A stretch of DNA of 64,000 nt from Mycobacterium sp. ITM-2016-00317. Lineage in GTDB: Bacteria > Actinomycetota > Actinomycetes > Mycobacteriales > Mycobacteriaceae. Position numbers and translations under genes: made by a program. Shown here piece after piece: positions 47,811 through 56,514 of this stretch. Under the pieces are notes generated by a model. That model was given only the letters and a program-made list of their open reading frames with translations, was not told where the DNA came from and did no database searches. The DNA is taken from positions 4,650,001 through 4,714,000 of the forward strand of contig NZ_CP134399.1 of the NCBI RefSeq assembly GCF_002968295.1, in the 5' to 3' direction. Numbering within the stretch: the stretch's first letter is position 1; the number at the start of each line of letters is the position of its first letter.

Positions 47811-48561
47811 CCACCACTTCCTTTTCTCGGCGGGCTGCCGCCATGGATCCTTCGAACAACACCTGTCCGCGGGCCATCACCACGACGGCGTCGGTCAGGC
47901 GTTCCACCGCGTCGAGTTCGTGAGCGACCATCAGGATGCTGATGCCCCGGTCCCGCAACTCGACCAGGAAGTCGGAGATGCGCTCGATGATGCTCGCGTG
48001 CACCCCGGCGAAAGGTTCGTCGAGCAGCAACATCTCGGGCTCGGTGGTGACCGCCCTGAGCAGCTCCAGAATTCGCCGCTGACCTCCGGAGAGGTCGCCC
48101 ATGTAGTCGTTCTCCTTGGCTTCGAGCCCGAACTCGGCCAGCAGCGCCCGGGCCTTGACGACCGCGTCGCGCTGAGCGGGCAGCCAGCTGCGCCTGGGCC
48201 GGGTGAACACCTGCAGGAACCCGGTGCCGCCCACCGAGCGGTCCGCGATCAGCAGGTTCTCCAGCACCGTCAGGCGCCCGAAGTCGGCGGGCATCTGGAA
48301 GGTCCGCATGATGCCGCGACGGGAACGCTTGTAGGGCGGCAGTTTTGCGATGTCCTGGCCGCGATGCAGTACCCTGCCCGCCTCCACCGGCGCGGTGCCG
48401 GCCAGTGCGTGCAACAGCGTGGACTTCCCGGCCCCGTTGGGCCCGACCACCGCGGTGATCTTGGCGCTGGGCACGTGCAGTGACACATCCTGCAGCACCC
48501 GGTTCTTGCCGTAGGCGACCGTCAGACCTTCGATGGTCAGGATGTTCTCGTCGGCCATCAT
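47791..48561 (-). CDS. ABC transporter ATP-binding protein, LivG type
   Basis: 256-aa ATPase. Walker A VVGPNGAGKSTLLHAL, the LivG-type insert RSRRGIMRTFQMPADFGRLT, signature LSGGQRRILELLRAV, Walker B MLLLDEPFAGV, and switch His in ILMVAHELDAV. ATG 48561 overlaps the LivM-like stop (ATGA); ATG 48558 directly follows. Translationally coupled to both neighbours. Confidence 0.92.
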   Translation of the reverse strand: MMADENILTIEGLTVAYGKNRVLQDVSLHVPSAKITAVVGPNGAGKSTLLHALAGTAPVEAGRVLHRGQDIAKLPPYKRSRRGIMRTFQMPADFGRLTVLENLLIADRSVGGTGFLQVFTRPRRSWLPAQRDAVVKARALLAEFGLEAKENDYMGDLSGGQRRILELLRAVTTEPEMLLLDEPFAGVHASIIERISDFLVELRDRGISILMVAHELDAVERLTDAVVVMARGQVLFEGSMAAARREKEVVDAYVAG

Positions 48562-49598
48562 GCGACTCCCTGCTTGGTCCGGACCTCGCCGGTCGATCCC
48601 GGACGCAACGTGTCCCAGAACGGCACCGGCGTCCCGTCGAGGCCGAAGGTGCGCTTGCGCTCGGGGAAGACGCCTTGCGGGCGCCACCACAGGAACGCGA
48701 GGATGACCAGGCCGACAACCACGAACTGCAGGGCGTCGACGGTGCCCGGGGCACCGAACTGCGGCAGGTAGCGCGTGGCCTCGGTCAGGCCCACCGGGAG
48801 CACCATGGCACCGAGCAGCACACCGAACCGGTTGCCTGCGCCGCCGACGATCACGGCGCCCATCAGGATCAGCGTCTCCTGGTAGGACCAGTCCGCCGGT
48901 GCGTAGGTGCCGATGAACGAGGCCAGAACGGCGCCGCTGAGCGCACCGAGGCCGTTGCCGACCGCGAAGGCCGACAACCGCACCGGGGTGACGTTGACGC
49001 CGAGGGCGTCGGCGGCCTCCGGGTTCTCCCGCACCGCCCGCAGCACCCGCCACAGCGGGGTCCGGGAGATCCGCAGCACCACCCAGGCGGCCAGCATCGT
49101 GAGCAGCACCGCGAATCCTGCGTAGAGCCAGGAGTATTCGTCGGATCGCAGGCCCAGCTCCTCCTTGAGCGGAGCCGGGATCAGGTACAACCCGTGCCCG
49201 CCGCCGAGCAGCCCGGGCATCGCGACCACGAGCGCCGCCGCGATCAGCGCCACCGACAGCATCGCCACCGCCTGGTAGTCGGAGCGCAGGCGCCGCAGCG
49301 CGACCAGACCGATCGGCAACGAGACCAGCATGCCGGCCAGCACCGCGCCGACGAACGGCAACGGGAACGGCAGCGACGCCCCCCAGAAGTACTCCTGGAC
49401 GACGGTGCCGCCCTCGGCTTCCGGTGGTCCCAGCGACAGCAGCGCCACGGTATAGCCGCCCACTGCCACCGACACGATGTAGCTCAGGTTGAGCAGACCC
49501 GTGTCCGAGTACTGAAGCTCCAGCCCCCAGCAGCCGATGACGGCCACGGCGGCGTAGACCACGAGCGTGACGATGTAGAAGGAAAGATCCGCATTCAT
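48558..49598 (-). CDS. Branched-chain-type ABC transporter permease, LivM type
   Basis: 346-aa polytopic permease with about eight to ten hydrophobic helices. The coupling segment facing the ATPases is LRAVRENPEAADALGVNVTP and the conserved loop is GGAGNRFGVLLGAMVLPV. ATG 49598 gives a first helix right after MNADLS. The start lies 52 bp downstream of the LivH-like stop. Same transporter as its neighbours. Confidence 0.9.
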   Translation of the reverse strand: MNADLSFYIVTLVVYAAVAVIGCWGLELQYSDTGLLNLSYIVSVAVGGYTVALLSLGPPEAEGGTVVQEYFWGASLPFPLPFVGAVLAGMLVSLPIGLVALRRLRSDYQAVAMLSVALIAAALVVAMPGLLGGGHGLYLIPAPLKEELGLRSDEYSWLYAGFAVLLTMLAAWVVLRISRTPLWRVLRAVRENPEAADALGVNVTPVRLSAFAVGNGLGALSGAVLASFIGTYAPADWSYQETLILMGAVIVGGAGNRFGVLLGAMVLPVGLTEATRYLPQFGAPGTVDALQFVVVGLVILAFLWWRPQGVFPERKRTFGLDGTPVPFWDTLRPGSTGEVRTKQGVA

Positions 49599-49650
49599 GC
49601 GCGATCCGTTCCCGCGCTCGTGCCTCGCACGTCCACTCCTCGCTGGGTCG

Positions 49651-50538
49651 TCATACCTGTAGTGCCCTTCCTGACGAGAACTCCGCACGGATGCCCTGCG
49701 GCCGCGCCATCAGCACGCCGATCAGCACCAGCAGCGCGATCGCGATCTTGAAGCTGGGGTCCAGCCACACCGCGGTCACCTCGGTCGCCAGCCCCAGCAC
49801 CAGTGCACCGAGCATCGCGCCGTAGGCGTCACCGATTCCGCCGAGCACCGCGGCGGCGATCACCAGCACGATGAACGTGCGGCCCGAGGTCGCCGAGAAC
49901 GACGAGCTGATGATGAACAGGGCGACGCCGGCCAGCCCGCACAATCCTCCGGAGATGGCCCACGCCGTGGCCACCACGCGCTGGGTGGCGATACCGCACG
50001 ACTGTGCCAGGCCGCCGTCCACCGAGGCTGCGCGCATGGCCAGCCCCAGCCGGGAACGCTTGAGCAGCAAGTGCATTCCGGCCATGGCGGCCACCGCGAG
50101 CCCGATCACGACCAACTGCAGATCGGTGACCGCCGCGCTGGCGATGGTGAACACCACCGTCGGCGTGACGTCGTACCGGAACGACAGTGGGCCGACCAGC
50201 GCCAGCAGCGTGTTGGCCAGGACCAGGCTGACCGCCAGGCTGATCACCAGCATCTGGAACACCGACACTCCGCGCCGCGCAAACGGTTGGTAGACGAAGT
50301 GATTGAGCAGCAGCGACACGACGACGCCCGCTGCGACCCCGACCAGCGCCGCGCCCGCCATCGGCAGCCCGGCGTTCGCGGCCCCGAGGGCCGCGAACCC
50401 GGAGATCACCATCGTCTCGCTGAACGCAAGGTTGAAGACGTTGGAGACGCTGTACTGCAGGGTGAAACCGACCGCGGCCAGGGCGAGCACCGCGGCGATC
50501 ACCACCCCGAACACCGTCGCAGAGACAAGGAGATTCAC
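49651..50538 (-). CDS. Branched-chain-type ABC transporter permease, LivH type
   Basis: 295-aa permease with about eight TM helices. The LivH coupling loop MRAASVDGGLAQSCGIATQR and the C-terminal GGIGDAYGAMLGALVLGLA are conserved. GTG 50538 lies 4 nt after the binding-protein stop and has AGCGCTGA upstream, so coupling with the binding-protein gene is likely. Confidence 0.9.
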   Translation of the reverse strand: MNLLVSATVFGVVIAAVLALAAVGFTLQYSVSNVFNLAFSETMVISGFAALGAANAGLPMAGAALVGVAAGVVVSLLLNHFVYQPFARRGVSVFQMLVISLAVSLVLANTLLALVGPLSFRYDVTPTVVFTIASAAVTDLQLVVIGLAVAAMAGMHLLLKRSRLGLAMRAASVDGGLAQSCGIATQRVVATAWAISGGLCGLAGVALFIISSSFSATSGRTFIVLVIAAAVLGGIGDAYGAMLGALVLGLATEVTAVWLDPSFKIAIALLVLIGVLMARPQGIRAEFSSGRALQV

Positions 50539-50542
50539 GAGA

Positions 50543-51856
50543 TCAGCGCTGTCCGCTCGCGAGTGCTTCGAGCTCGTCGGCGGGCAGCTGGTTCACCAGC
50601 CGCAGCTGCTTGGCTGCCGGATCCCAGTCGTAGAACGCGAAAGCGCCGATCACGTTGTGGAATTCGTTCAGCCGGTACTCGCCGTTGGCGCCGACGTACT
50701 GGATGTCCTCGCCCTTGCCGAGCGCCTCGACTCCTTCGGAGTAGTTGGTGACCACGGTCTTGGCGTCGCCGGCGGCCAGGAGCTCCGGGATCACCGAGTT
50801 GTAGTCCTCGGGTTCCACCGAATCGGTCTTGGTGGCGGCCAGACCCGACAGGATCACACCGTCGTAGGCGGCGCGGGAGTACGCGCTGTCCTTGAAGGAC
50901 GGCACGTCGATCCCGTCCTGACCCTCCAGTGACTGCAGGGTCTCGACGTAGGTCTCGGTGCCGGCTCCGCCTTCCTGGGCGTACCGGACGACGACCTGCA
51001 GCGACTTGGCCAGGGCCTCGTCACCGCCGTAGGCGTTCACCGCCACCTTCTGCCAATCACCGGTGGTGGCAAGGGTGTTGGTGACGATCGGGATGTCTGC
51101 GCCGCCGGCCTGGTTGAGTTCGGTCAGGAAGGTGCCCGCGGTGACCGCGTCGGCCTCGAAGACGATGGCGGCAGGCCGGTTCTGCAGGATCCGGGCGACC
51201 TCGGTGCGGTAGGACGGCTGCTCGGGCTGGATGGTCATGGCTTCGGTGACGTCGACACCCAGGCCGCCCAGTGCCTCCTCCAGCGGTGGGATGTTCGCCT
51301 GCGCGGACGCGCCGCCGACGAAGACCAGGGCCACCTTGTCGAAGCCCTGCTGCTGAGAGTGCAGCGCCATCGCCTGTGCGCCGACGGTGTCCGAGGTGAT
51401 CAGGCGGTAGTAGTAGTCGAGTTCGGTCCGGTCGAAGCGACCGTCGCCGGCCGGGGAGAACATCACCTGGGTGGCTTCTTCCAGGACCGGCGCGGCGGCG
51501 GCGGCCTCGGCGGTGCTCGGGCCGAGCACGGTGAACAGATTGCCGGTGGTGCTGAGCATCTGACGTGCGGCGGGCACCGAGTCACTGGCGGTGCCCTTGG
51601 TGTCGAACGCCTCGCACTCGATGTCGCGTCCCAGCACACCGCCGGCCTCGTTGATCTCCGCGGCAGCGGGCAGGCACCCGTTGACCACTTCGGCGCCTTC
51701 CACCGCAGTGGGGCCGCTGAACGCCATCAGCATGCCCACCACCAGGGGATCACCGGAACCACCGGCGTCGCCGCCGCTGCCGCCCGAGCATGCGGGCACC
51801 GCGAGCAAAGCGGCCGCGGCCGCGGCGCTGGACCAGACCTTCGTCGATTTCTTCAT
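50543..51856 (-). CDS. ABC transporter substrate-binding lipoprotein, LivK/HAAT type
   Basis: 437-aa lipoprotein. The signal peptide ends in lipobox VPAC (LLAVPACSGGSGG), then a periplasmic-binding-protein type I fold: LVVGMLMAFSGPTAVEGAEV, AAAEINEAGGVLGRDIECEA, VLGPSTAEAAAAAPVLEEA, and SYRTEVARILQNRPAAIVFE. It delivers the solute to the LivHMGF-type complex. ATG 51856 heads the ten-gene operon. The 120 bp upstream, before the inverted-repeat element, should hold the operon promoter. Confidence 0.92.
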   Translation of the reverse strand: MKKSTKVWSSAAAAAALLAVPACSGGSGGDAGGSGDPLVVGMLMAFSGPTAVEGAEVVNGCLPAAAEINEAGGVLGRDIECEAFDTKGTASDSVPAARQMLSTTGNLFTVLGPSTAEAAAAAPVLEEATQVMFSPAGDGRFDRTELDYYYRLITSDTVGAQAMALHSQQQGFDKVALVFVGGASAQANIPPLEEALGGLGVDVTEAMTIQPEQPSYRTEVARILQNRPAAIVFEADAVTAGTFLTELNQAGGADIPIVTNTLATTGDWQKVAVNAYGGDEALAKSLQVVVRYAQEGGAGTETYVETLQSLEGQDGIDVPSFKDSAYSRAAYDGVILSGLAATKTDSVEPEDYNSVIPELLAAGDAKTVVTNYSEGVEALGKGEDIQYVGANGEYRLNEFHNVIGAFAFYDWDPAAKQLRLVNQLPADELEALASGQR

Positions 51857-51977
51857 GTCACTCCCACTGAGTCGGCAACCAATCCTCAACCATTCATCGC
51901 CCAATCAGGCTAGAAGAGTCGGGGTGTGCGTGGGAACACAATCACGCAAATTACCGGGCCGCCACCCAAGATCACTG

Positions 51978-52734
51978 TTGACTTAAGGCGCCGTCAGCGG
52001 CGTGCCCGCGCCGCCGCCAGAGACTTCTCCAGCGCCACGGTGACGCACGCCCGAGCCAACGCATCCTGGCGCCACGCATCCGCGGTGCGGGCACGCAAGC
52101 CGCGGAACGGATTCTCGGGCTCCGCCGATTGCGCAGCCGCCACGACCAGGATCCCGGCCGTCGTGCGCTCCTGCAGGACCGCGGCCGCCGACGCGGGCAG
52201 GTCCACACTCACCTGTGACCCGGAGACACTGTCCAGCAGTGCCACCGCGGTGTCGAGATCCGCTCCGCGCACGTCACAGGCGCGCAGGCCGCCGGTGCCC
52301 GCCTCGGTCATCCACCACAGGCCGGGCATATCGGTCACCTGGTATCGATGCAGTTGAAACACGCTTTCGTCGCCGACTGCCGGTACCGTGCGCACGGTCT
52401 CGTGCAGCAACAGGGCCAGCGGCAGCGTGCCGAGCCGGGAGCGGGCCCTGGTGATCGCGCTTCTGGTCGGACGGTCGCCGGACAGTCCGCGTCCGGTGGC
52501 GGCGGGCAGCGTTGTCCACAACAGATCCGTGATGGCGTCGTAGCCGGCGAGCGGGCACATCGCCGACGCCAACAGGTGGTAGGTCGTCACCCACGGCGGC
52601 AGGCTGCGCACCCGTTCGGCGGCGATGCCTGCGGACACTGACGCCGTTTCGACCATGTCGACCGGGATCGCGCTCACCAATGCCGACAGCGCCAGGCGTT
52701 CTGAAGTGCCGATCATCGCGCCGCCTTAAGTCAA
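51978..52734. mobile_element. 757-bp element: IS4-N-domain gene bounded by perfect 13-bp inverted repeats
   Basis: TTGACTTAAGGCG (51978-51990) is repeated as its exact reverse complement at 52722-52734; with one mismatch the match extends to 15 of 16 bp. A single gene fills the space between them, with 3 bp between its stop and one repeat and 5 bp between its ATG and the other. The layout is that of a minimal insertion element or a domesticated remnant. I see no flanking direct repeat, so recent transposition is not supported. The alternative is a pair of operators. Confidence 0.55.
51994..52716 (-). CDS. Protein with IS4-family transposase N-terminal domain
   Basis: 240 aa. Residues about 5-115 match the IS4 transposase N-terminal (Transposase_IS4_N) pattern: ERVRSLPPWVTTYHLLASAM, then GYDAITDLL, then PTRSAITRARSRLGTLPLAL. 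The C-terminal half (VFQLHRYQVTDMPGLWWMTE, then LRACDVRGADLDTAVALLDS) shows no DDE catalytic signature that I can recognise, and the chain is far shorter than a full IS4 transposase (about 400 aa or more). It could be a domesticated DNA-binding protein or an IS-derived regulator. It lies between the transport operon and two FadR-type regulators. Confidence 0.75.
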   Translation of the reverse strand: MIGTSERLALSALVSAIPVDMVETASVSAGIAAERVRSLPPWVTTYHLLASAMCPLAGYDAITDLLWTTLPAATGRGLSGDRPTRSAITRARSRLGTLPLALLLHETVRTVPAVGDESVFQLHRYQVTDMPGLWWMTEAGTGGLRACDVRGADLDTAVALLDSVSGSQVSVDLPASAAAVLQERTTAGILVVAAAQSAEPENPFRGLRARTADAWRQDALARACVTVALEKSLAAARARR

Positions 52735-52781
52735 TTGCTTATGAGCCCGGACAGCTCAGAGTTTACGCATGCGTTACTTGA

Positions 52782-52850
52782 ACCAATCCGGCCATATTGG
52801 TCGACTTATGTCGCTCTGACCACTAAACGCGCCCAATTTGGGCGTATTGG
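52782..52850. promoter_or_regulatory. Cluster of CCAAT/ATTGG half-sites before the FadR genes
   Basis: ACCAAT (52782-52787) and ATTGGT (52796-52801) form an inverted repeat with an 8-bp spacer. CGCCCAATTTGGGCG (52830-52844) is a near-perfect palindrome containing the same words, followed by ATTGG (52846-52850). These symmetric sites just upstream of tandem FadR-type genes are probable operators for them. Confidence 0.5.
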
Positions 52851-52885
52851 TTACAGTGGAGGTCGTGCGCTCGGAGGGGGAGACG

Positions 52886-53560
52886 ATGAGGGAAGCAGCG
52901 GGGCCGGACGCCGACCGCGACGTCCGTCGGCTGATCGACGAGTGGGTCGGGGCTGCGGACCTTCCACCGGACGGCCGGCTGCCGGCCGAGCGTCACCTCG
53001 CCGGACTGCTCGGCTGTTCCCGCGCCCAGGTGCGCCGCGTGATGTCGGAGCTCGAACGCGAGGGACGGGTGGTCCGCGAGGTGGGGCGGGGAACCTTCCT
53101 GGTCCCGGACGGCGACACTCCCCCGTCGGTCGCCGGTGGTGCGTTCGCACCCGCAGCGATCATGACTGCGTCGCTGATCTTCGAGCCCGAGGTCGTCTCG
53201 CTGGCCGCTCTCGCCGCCACCGAGGAGGACTTCGCCCAGCTGCGTCGCTGCCTGGCCCGGGGCGCGGCGGCCACCGACTACGAGACGTTCGAGCAGTGGG
53301 ACGTCACGTTGCATCACGCGTTCGCGGTGGCCACACACAACCCGCAGATCGTCGCGATGGTGGACGTGCTGAACTCGACGAGGAACAACCCGGTGTGGGG
53401 CCGGCTCAAACGCGACGGCTACACCCCCGAGAACCGGGCCACCATCGAGCACGAACACGAGGAGATCGTCGAGGCGCTCATGCAGCGTGACCGGCGCCGC
53501 GCGGGCGCGGCGATGACCGAGCACCTGCGGTTCGTGCAGTCTGTGGTGTTCGGACAGTGA
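52886..53560 (+). CDS. FadR-type GntR family transcriptional regulator
   Basis: 224-aa regulator. N-terminal winged helix: LPAERHLAGLLGCSRAQVRR, then VMSELEREGRVVREVGRGTF. C-terminal FCD-type ligand/metal domain: FEPEVVSLAALAATEEDFAQ, WDVTLHHAFAVATHNPQ, and IEHEHEEIVEALMQRD with the metal histidines. ATG 52886 follows a strong GGAGGGGGAG. FCD regulators respond to small organic acids, so it probably controls the neighbouring transport/catabolic operon. It is coupled to a second, similar gene (GTGA overlap). Confidence 0.9.
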   Translation: MREAAGPDADRDVRRLIDEWVGAADLPPDGRLPAERHLAGLLGCSRAQVRRVMSELEREGRVVREVGRGTFLVPDGDTPPSVAGGAFAPAAIMTASLIFEPEVVSLAALAATEEDFAQLRRCLARGAAATDYETFEQWDVTLHHAFAVATHNPQIVAMVDVLNSTRNNPVWGRLKRDGYTPENRATIEHEHEEIVEALMQRDRRRAGAAMTEHLRFVQSVVFGQ

Positions 53561-54228
53561 ACGAGGACGAGGACGCCACGGTCGCCCGGTATCTCGACGA
53601 CCAGATACTGGCCGGCGCACTCCGGCCCGGCAGCCGGGTGCCCACCGAGCGCGCGCTCGCCGAACTCCTCGGCTGCAGCCGCCACGACGTCCGTAGACAA
53701 CTCGACGTGCTGGAGAACCAGGGGCGGATCACCCGAGAGGTGGGCCGCGGCACGTTTCTGACCCAAGACGGGGCCTCCCCCGCCGCCATCGCGGAGCCCG
53801 TCGAGATCAGCCCGCTTGACCTCATCGGCGCCCGCGCGGCATGGGAACCCAACCTCATGACACTGGTGGCCGTGGCCGCCACCGCCGAGGACTTCGCCGA
53901 GATCCGACGATGCCTGGAGCAGGGCGACGCCGCACGCACCCCGGAGGAATTCGTGGAGTGCGACATGGCCTTTCACCGGGCGCTGGCGTCCGCCACCCAC
54001 AATTCAGTGGTGGCGGCACTGCACGACATGGTCGAGTCGGGCCGGCGTCGGCTCGCAGGCAGCGCGCTCGACGCCCGTCCCTACAGCGCCGACAACTACG
54101 CCGTGTGCCAGGGGCAGCACCGCGAGATCGCCGAGGCGATCTTCGACCGCGACGCTGTCCGCAGCCGGGAGGCCATGCGGCGCCATCTGCAGACGGTGCG
54201 CGGACAGCTGCTCTCCGGTCTACCCTGA
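53557..54228 (+). CDS. FadR-type GntR family transcriptional regulator (paralogue)
   Basis: 223-aa paralogue of the preceding gene: winged helix VPTERALAELLGCSRHDVRR, then ITREVGRGTFLTQDGASP, and an FCD domain with ECDMAFHRALASATHNS and GQHREIAEAIFDRD. The two proteins match in length and motif order, which suggests a local duplication, though they are well diverged. GTG 53557 overlaps the previous stop. They may act as a heterodimer or sense two intermediates of one pathway. Confidence 0.9.
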   Translation: MNEDEDATVARYLDDQILAGALRPGSRVPTERALAELLGCSRHDVRRQLDVLENQGRITREVGRGTFLTQDGASPAAIAEPVEISPLDLIGARAAWEPNLMTLVAVAATAEDFAEIRRCLEQGDAARTPEEFVECDMAFHRALASATHNSVVAALHDMVESGRRRLAGSALDARPYSADNYAVCQGQHREIAEAIFDRDAVRSREAMRRHLQTVRGQLLSGLP

Positions 54229-54236
54229 CCGTCTGA

Positions 54237-54911
54237 TCAGCGGCTACCGGGCGGCAGCATCTGGAAGCCGCCCAGGATCTGGTCGACGTCGCGGCGGTAC
54301 TCCGGATCCTGCTCGTCGGCGCTCTGCACGGTGACCGCCACCCCGTAGGTCCGGCCCTCGCTGAACATCACGGCGCTGAGCAGATCGGCGCGGCGCGGCT
54401 TGAGGCCGGGCAGCAGTGACGACAGATAGTGCCCGCGCACCGCGGGGAGTCCGCACACCGTGGTGTCGGTCAGCGTCAGGTCGGTCACCCCGAGCTGCTT
54501 CACCTGCCGCTGCTGGTCGGCGAAGAACTTCTTCGCGGCGATCTCGCCGCGGTGGGACTCCAGCGTCACCACCGCCGTCGGCGCGATCCCGCCCTTGGCC
54601 AGCCCGTCGTTGCGCATCACGAACCGGATCATCGGCGAGTCGAGCGCGGTGATCCGCTTCCAGCCGTCGGGCTGCGGGATGCGCAGCACCGGTTCGGTGT
54701 CGGCCGCGGACCCACGCGGCGGCGCGATGTCGGCGAGCTTGCCGTTCACCGACGTGCAGGCATCAGCCGACGCGTACGAGCCGAACGGCGTGCCGGGCTC
54801 GACGGCCACCGCCCGCGCGTCGTCGACCACCCTGGTGCACGACGGCACCAGGGTCGCGGCGAGCACCACCGCAGCCGCGACCGCCCGGCGCCGCGTTCTG
54901 CTCGAGAACAT
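54237..54911 (-). CDS. Putative lipoprotein of unknown function
   Basis: 224-aa exported lipoprotein. The signal peptide ends in lipobox VPSC (ATLVPSCTRVVDD). The mature part has VLRIPQPDGWKRITALDSPM, TAVVTLESHRGEIAAKKFF and DPEYRRDVDQILGGFQML, a pattern reminiscent of mycobacterial LpqN/LpqT-like lipoproteins. ATG 54911 was used; a TTG directly precedes it. It is convergent with the second FadR gene (8 bp apart) and lies 13 bp downstream of purH, so it may be transcribed with purN-purH. Confidence 0.78.
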   Translation of the reverse strand: MFSSRTRRRAVAAAVVLAATLVPSCTRVVDDARAVAVEPGTPFGSYASADACTSVNGKLADIAPPRGSAADTEPVLRIPQPDGWKRITALDSPMIRFVMRNDGLAKGGIAPTAVVTLESHRGEIAAKKFFADQQRQVKQLGVTDLTLTDTTVCGLPAVRGHYLSSLLPGLKPRRADLLSAVMFSEGRTYGVAVTVQSADEQDPEYRRDVDQILGGFQMLPPGSR

Positions 54912-54924
54912 CAACCCGTCACCC

Positions 54925-56514
54925 CTAGTGCGCGAAATGCCGTGCCCCGGTGAGGTACAGCGTGACCCCGGCAGCCTCGGCGGCCGCGGTCACCTCGTCG
55001 TCCCGGACCGAACCGCCGGGATGCACGACCGCGGTGACGCCGGCCCTGATCAGGGTCTCGAGACCGTCCGGGAACGGGAAGAACGCGTCCGAGGCGCCGA
55101 CCGCGCCGCGCGCGCGCTCACCGGCGCGCTCGACGGCCAGCCGGGCCGCGTCGACCCGGTTGACCTGTCCCATGCCCACACCGACCGTCGCCCCGTCCTT
55201 GGCCAGCACGATCGCGTTCGACTTGACCGCGCGGCAGGTGCGCCAGGCGAACACCAGATCGGCGAGCATGGCCGGGTCCGCAGGAGAACCGGTGGCCAGC
55301 CGCCAGTTGGCGGGGTCGTCGCCGGCGGCGTCGAGCGCGTCGCGCTGCTGCACCAGCAGTCCACCGCTGACCTGACGGAACTCGGTGCCGCCCTGCTGCG
55401 GCTGCGACGCCACCAGCACGCGGATGTTCTTCTTGCCCGACAGCACCTCGACGGCGCCCGGTTCGTAGGCCGGCGCGACGATCACCTCGGTGAAGATCCC
55501 GGCGACGGTCTCGGCCATCTCGACCGTCACCTCGGTGTTGGTCGCGATCACGCCGCCGAACGCCGACAGCGGGTCGCATTCGTGGGCCTTGCGGTGCGCA
55601 TCGGCCACCGATACCGAGGACACCGCGATGCCACAGGGGTTGGCGTGCTTGATGATCGCCACGCACGTGTCCTCGTGGTCGAACGCCGCCCGCCACGCCG
55701 CGTCGGCGTCGGTGTAGTTGTTGTAGGACATCTCCTTGCCGTGCAACTGCTCGGCCTGGGCCAGACCCGGCCAGCCACCCACGTCGCCGTACAGCGCGGC
55801 CTGCTGATGCGGGTTCTCGCCGTAGCGCAACACCGCCGACCGCCGGAACGTCGCACCCAGCCAGCGCGGCAGCACCGCCGACACGTCCCCTGCGGTGTCG
55901 TCGGGGGCCAGCACCGAATCCATCCAGGACGCCACCGCGACGTCGTACTCGGCGGTGTGACGGAAAGCCAACGCCGCCAGCTTCTTCCGCTCCGCATAGG
56001 TGAAGCCACCGGCACGCACCGCGGCCAGCACACCGTCATACCCGAGCGGGTCGACGACCACGGCCACGCTCGGATGGTTCTTGGCGGCCGCGCGCACCAT
56101 CGACGGCCCGCCGATGTCGATCTGCTCCACGCACTCGTCGACGCCTGCCCCGGAGTCGACGGTCTCGGTGAACGGGTACAGGTTCACCACCACGAGCTCG
56201 AAAGCTGCGACACCGAGCTCCTCGAGCGCCGCCACGTGTTCGGGCCTGCGCTGATCGGCGAGCAGACCGGCGTGCACGTGCGGGTGCAAGGTCTTGACCC
56301 GCCCGTCGAGCACCTCCGGGAAGCCGGTGACGTCCTCGACCGGGGTGACCGGAACACCGGCCCCCGCAATGGTTTTCGCGGTCGATCCGGTGGACACGAT
56401 GTCCACGCCGGAAGCATGCAACCCCTGCGCGAGCGCAACGAGTCCGGTCTTGTCGTACACGCTGATCAGCGCCCGGCGGATCGGCCGCCGGAACACCTCG
56501 TCGTTGTCGCTCAT
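54925..56514 (-). CDS. purH: Bifunctional AICAR formyltransferase/IMP cyclohydrolase
   Basis: Performs the last two steps of IMP synthesis. The 529-aa protein has the N-terminal IMP cyclohydrolase (MGS-like) domain ([41 protein letters not shown]) and a C-terminal AICAR transformylase domain ([29 protein letters not shown], with catalytic Lys-His). ATG 56514 overlaps the purN stop (ATGA), so translation is coupled. Confidence 0.97.
   Translation of the reverse strand: MSDNDEVFRRPIRRALISVYDKTGLVALAQGLHASGVDIVSTGSTAKTIAGAGVPVTPVEDVTGFPEVLDGRVKTLHPHVHAGLLADQRRPEHVAALEELGVAAFELVVVNLYPFTETVDSGAGVDECVEQIDIGGPSMVRAAAKNHPSVAVVVDPLGYDGVLAAVRAGGFTYAERKKLAALAFRHTAEYDVAVASWMDSVLAPDDTAGDVSAVLPRWLGATFRRSAVLRYGENPHQQAALYGDVGGWPGLAQAEQLHGKEMSYNNYTDADAAWRAAFDHEDTCVAIIKHANPCGIAVSSVSVADAHRKAHECDPLSAFGGVIATNTEVTVEMAETVAGIFTEVIVAPAYEPGAVEVLSGKKNIRVLVASQPQQGGTEFRQVSGGLLVQQRDALDAAGDDPANWRLATGSPADPAMLADLVFAWRTCRAVKSNAIVLAKDGATVGVGMGQVNRVDAARLAVERAGERARGAVGASDAFFPFPDGLETLIRAGVTAVVHPGGSVRDDEVTAAAEAAGVTLYLTGARHFAH

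Noticed and set aside
51965..52750. Recent transposition with target-site duplication around the IS4-N element
   Set aside because: The bases outside the two inverted repeats (CACTG on one side, TTGCT on the other) show no direct repeat.
54228..54240. Terminator between the second FadR gene and the convergent lipoprotein gene
   Set aside because: Only 8 bp separate the genes and no hairpin is present in that gap.
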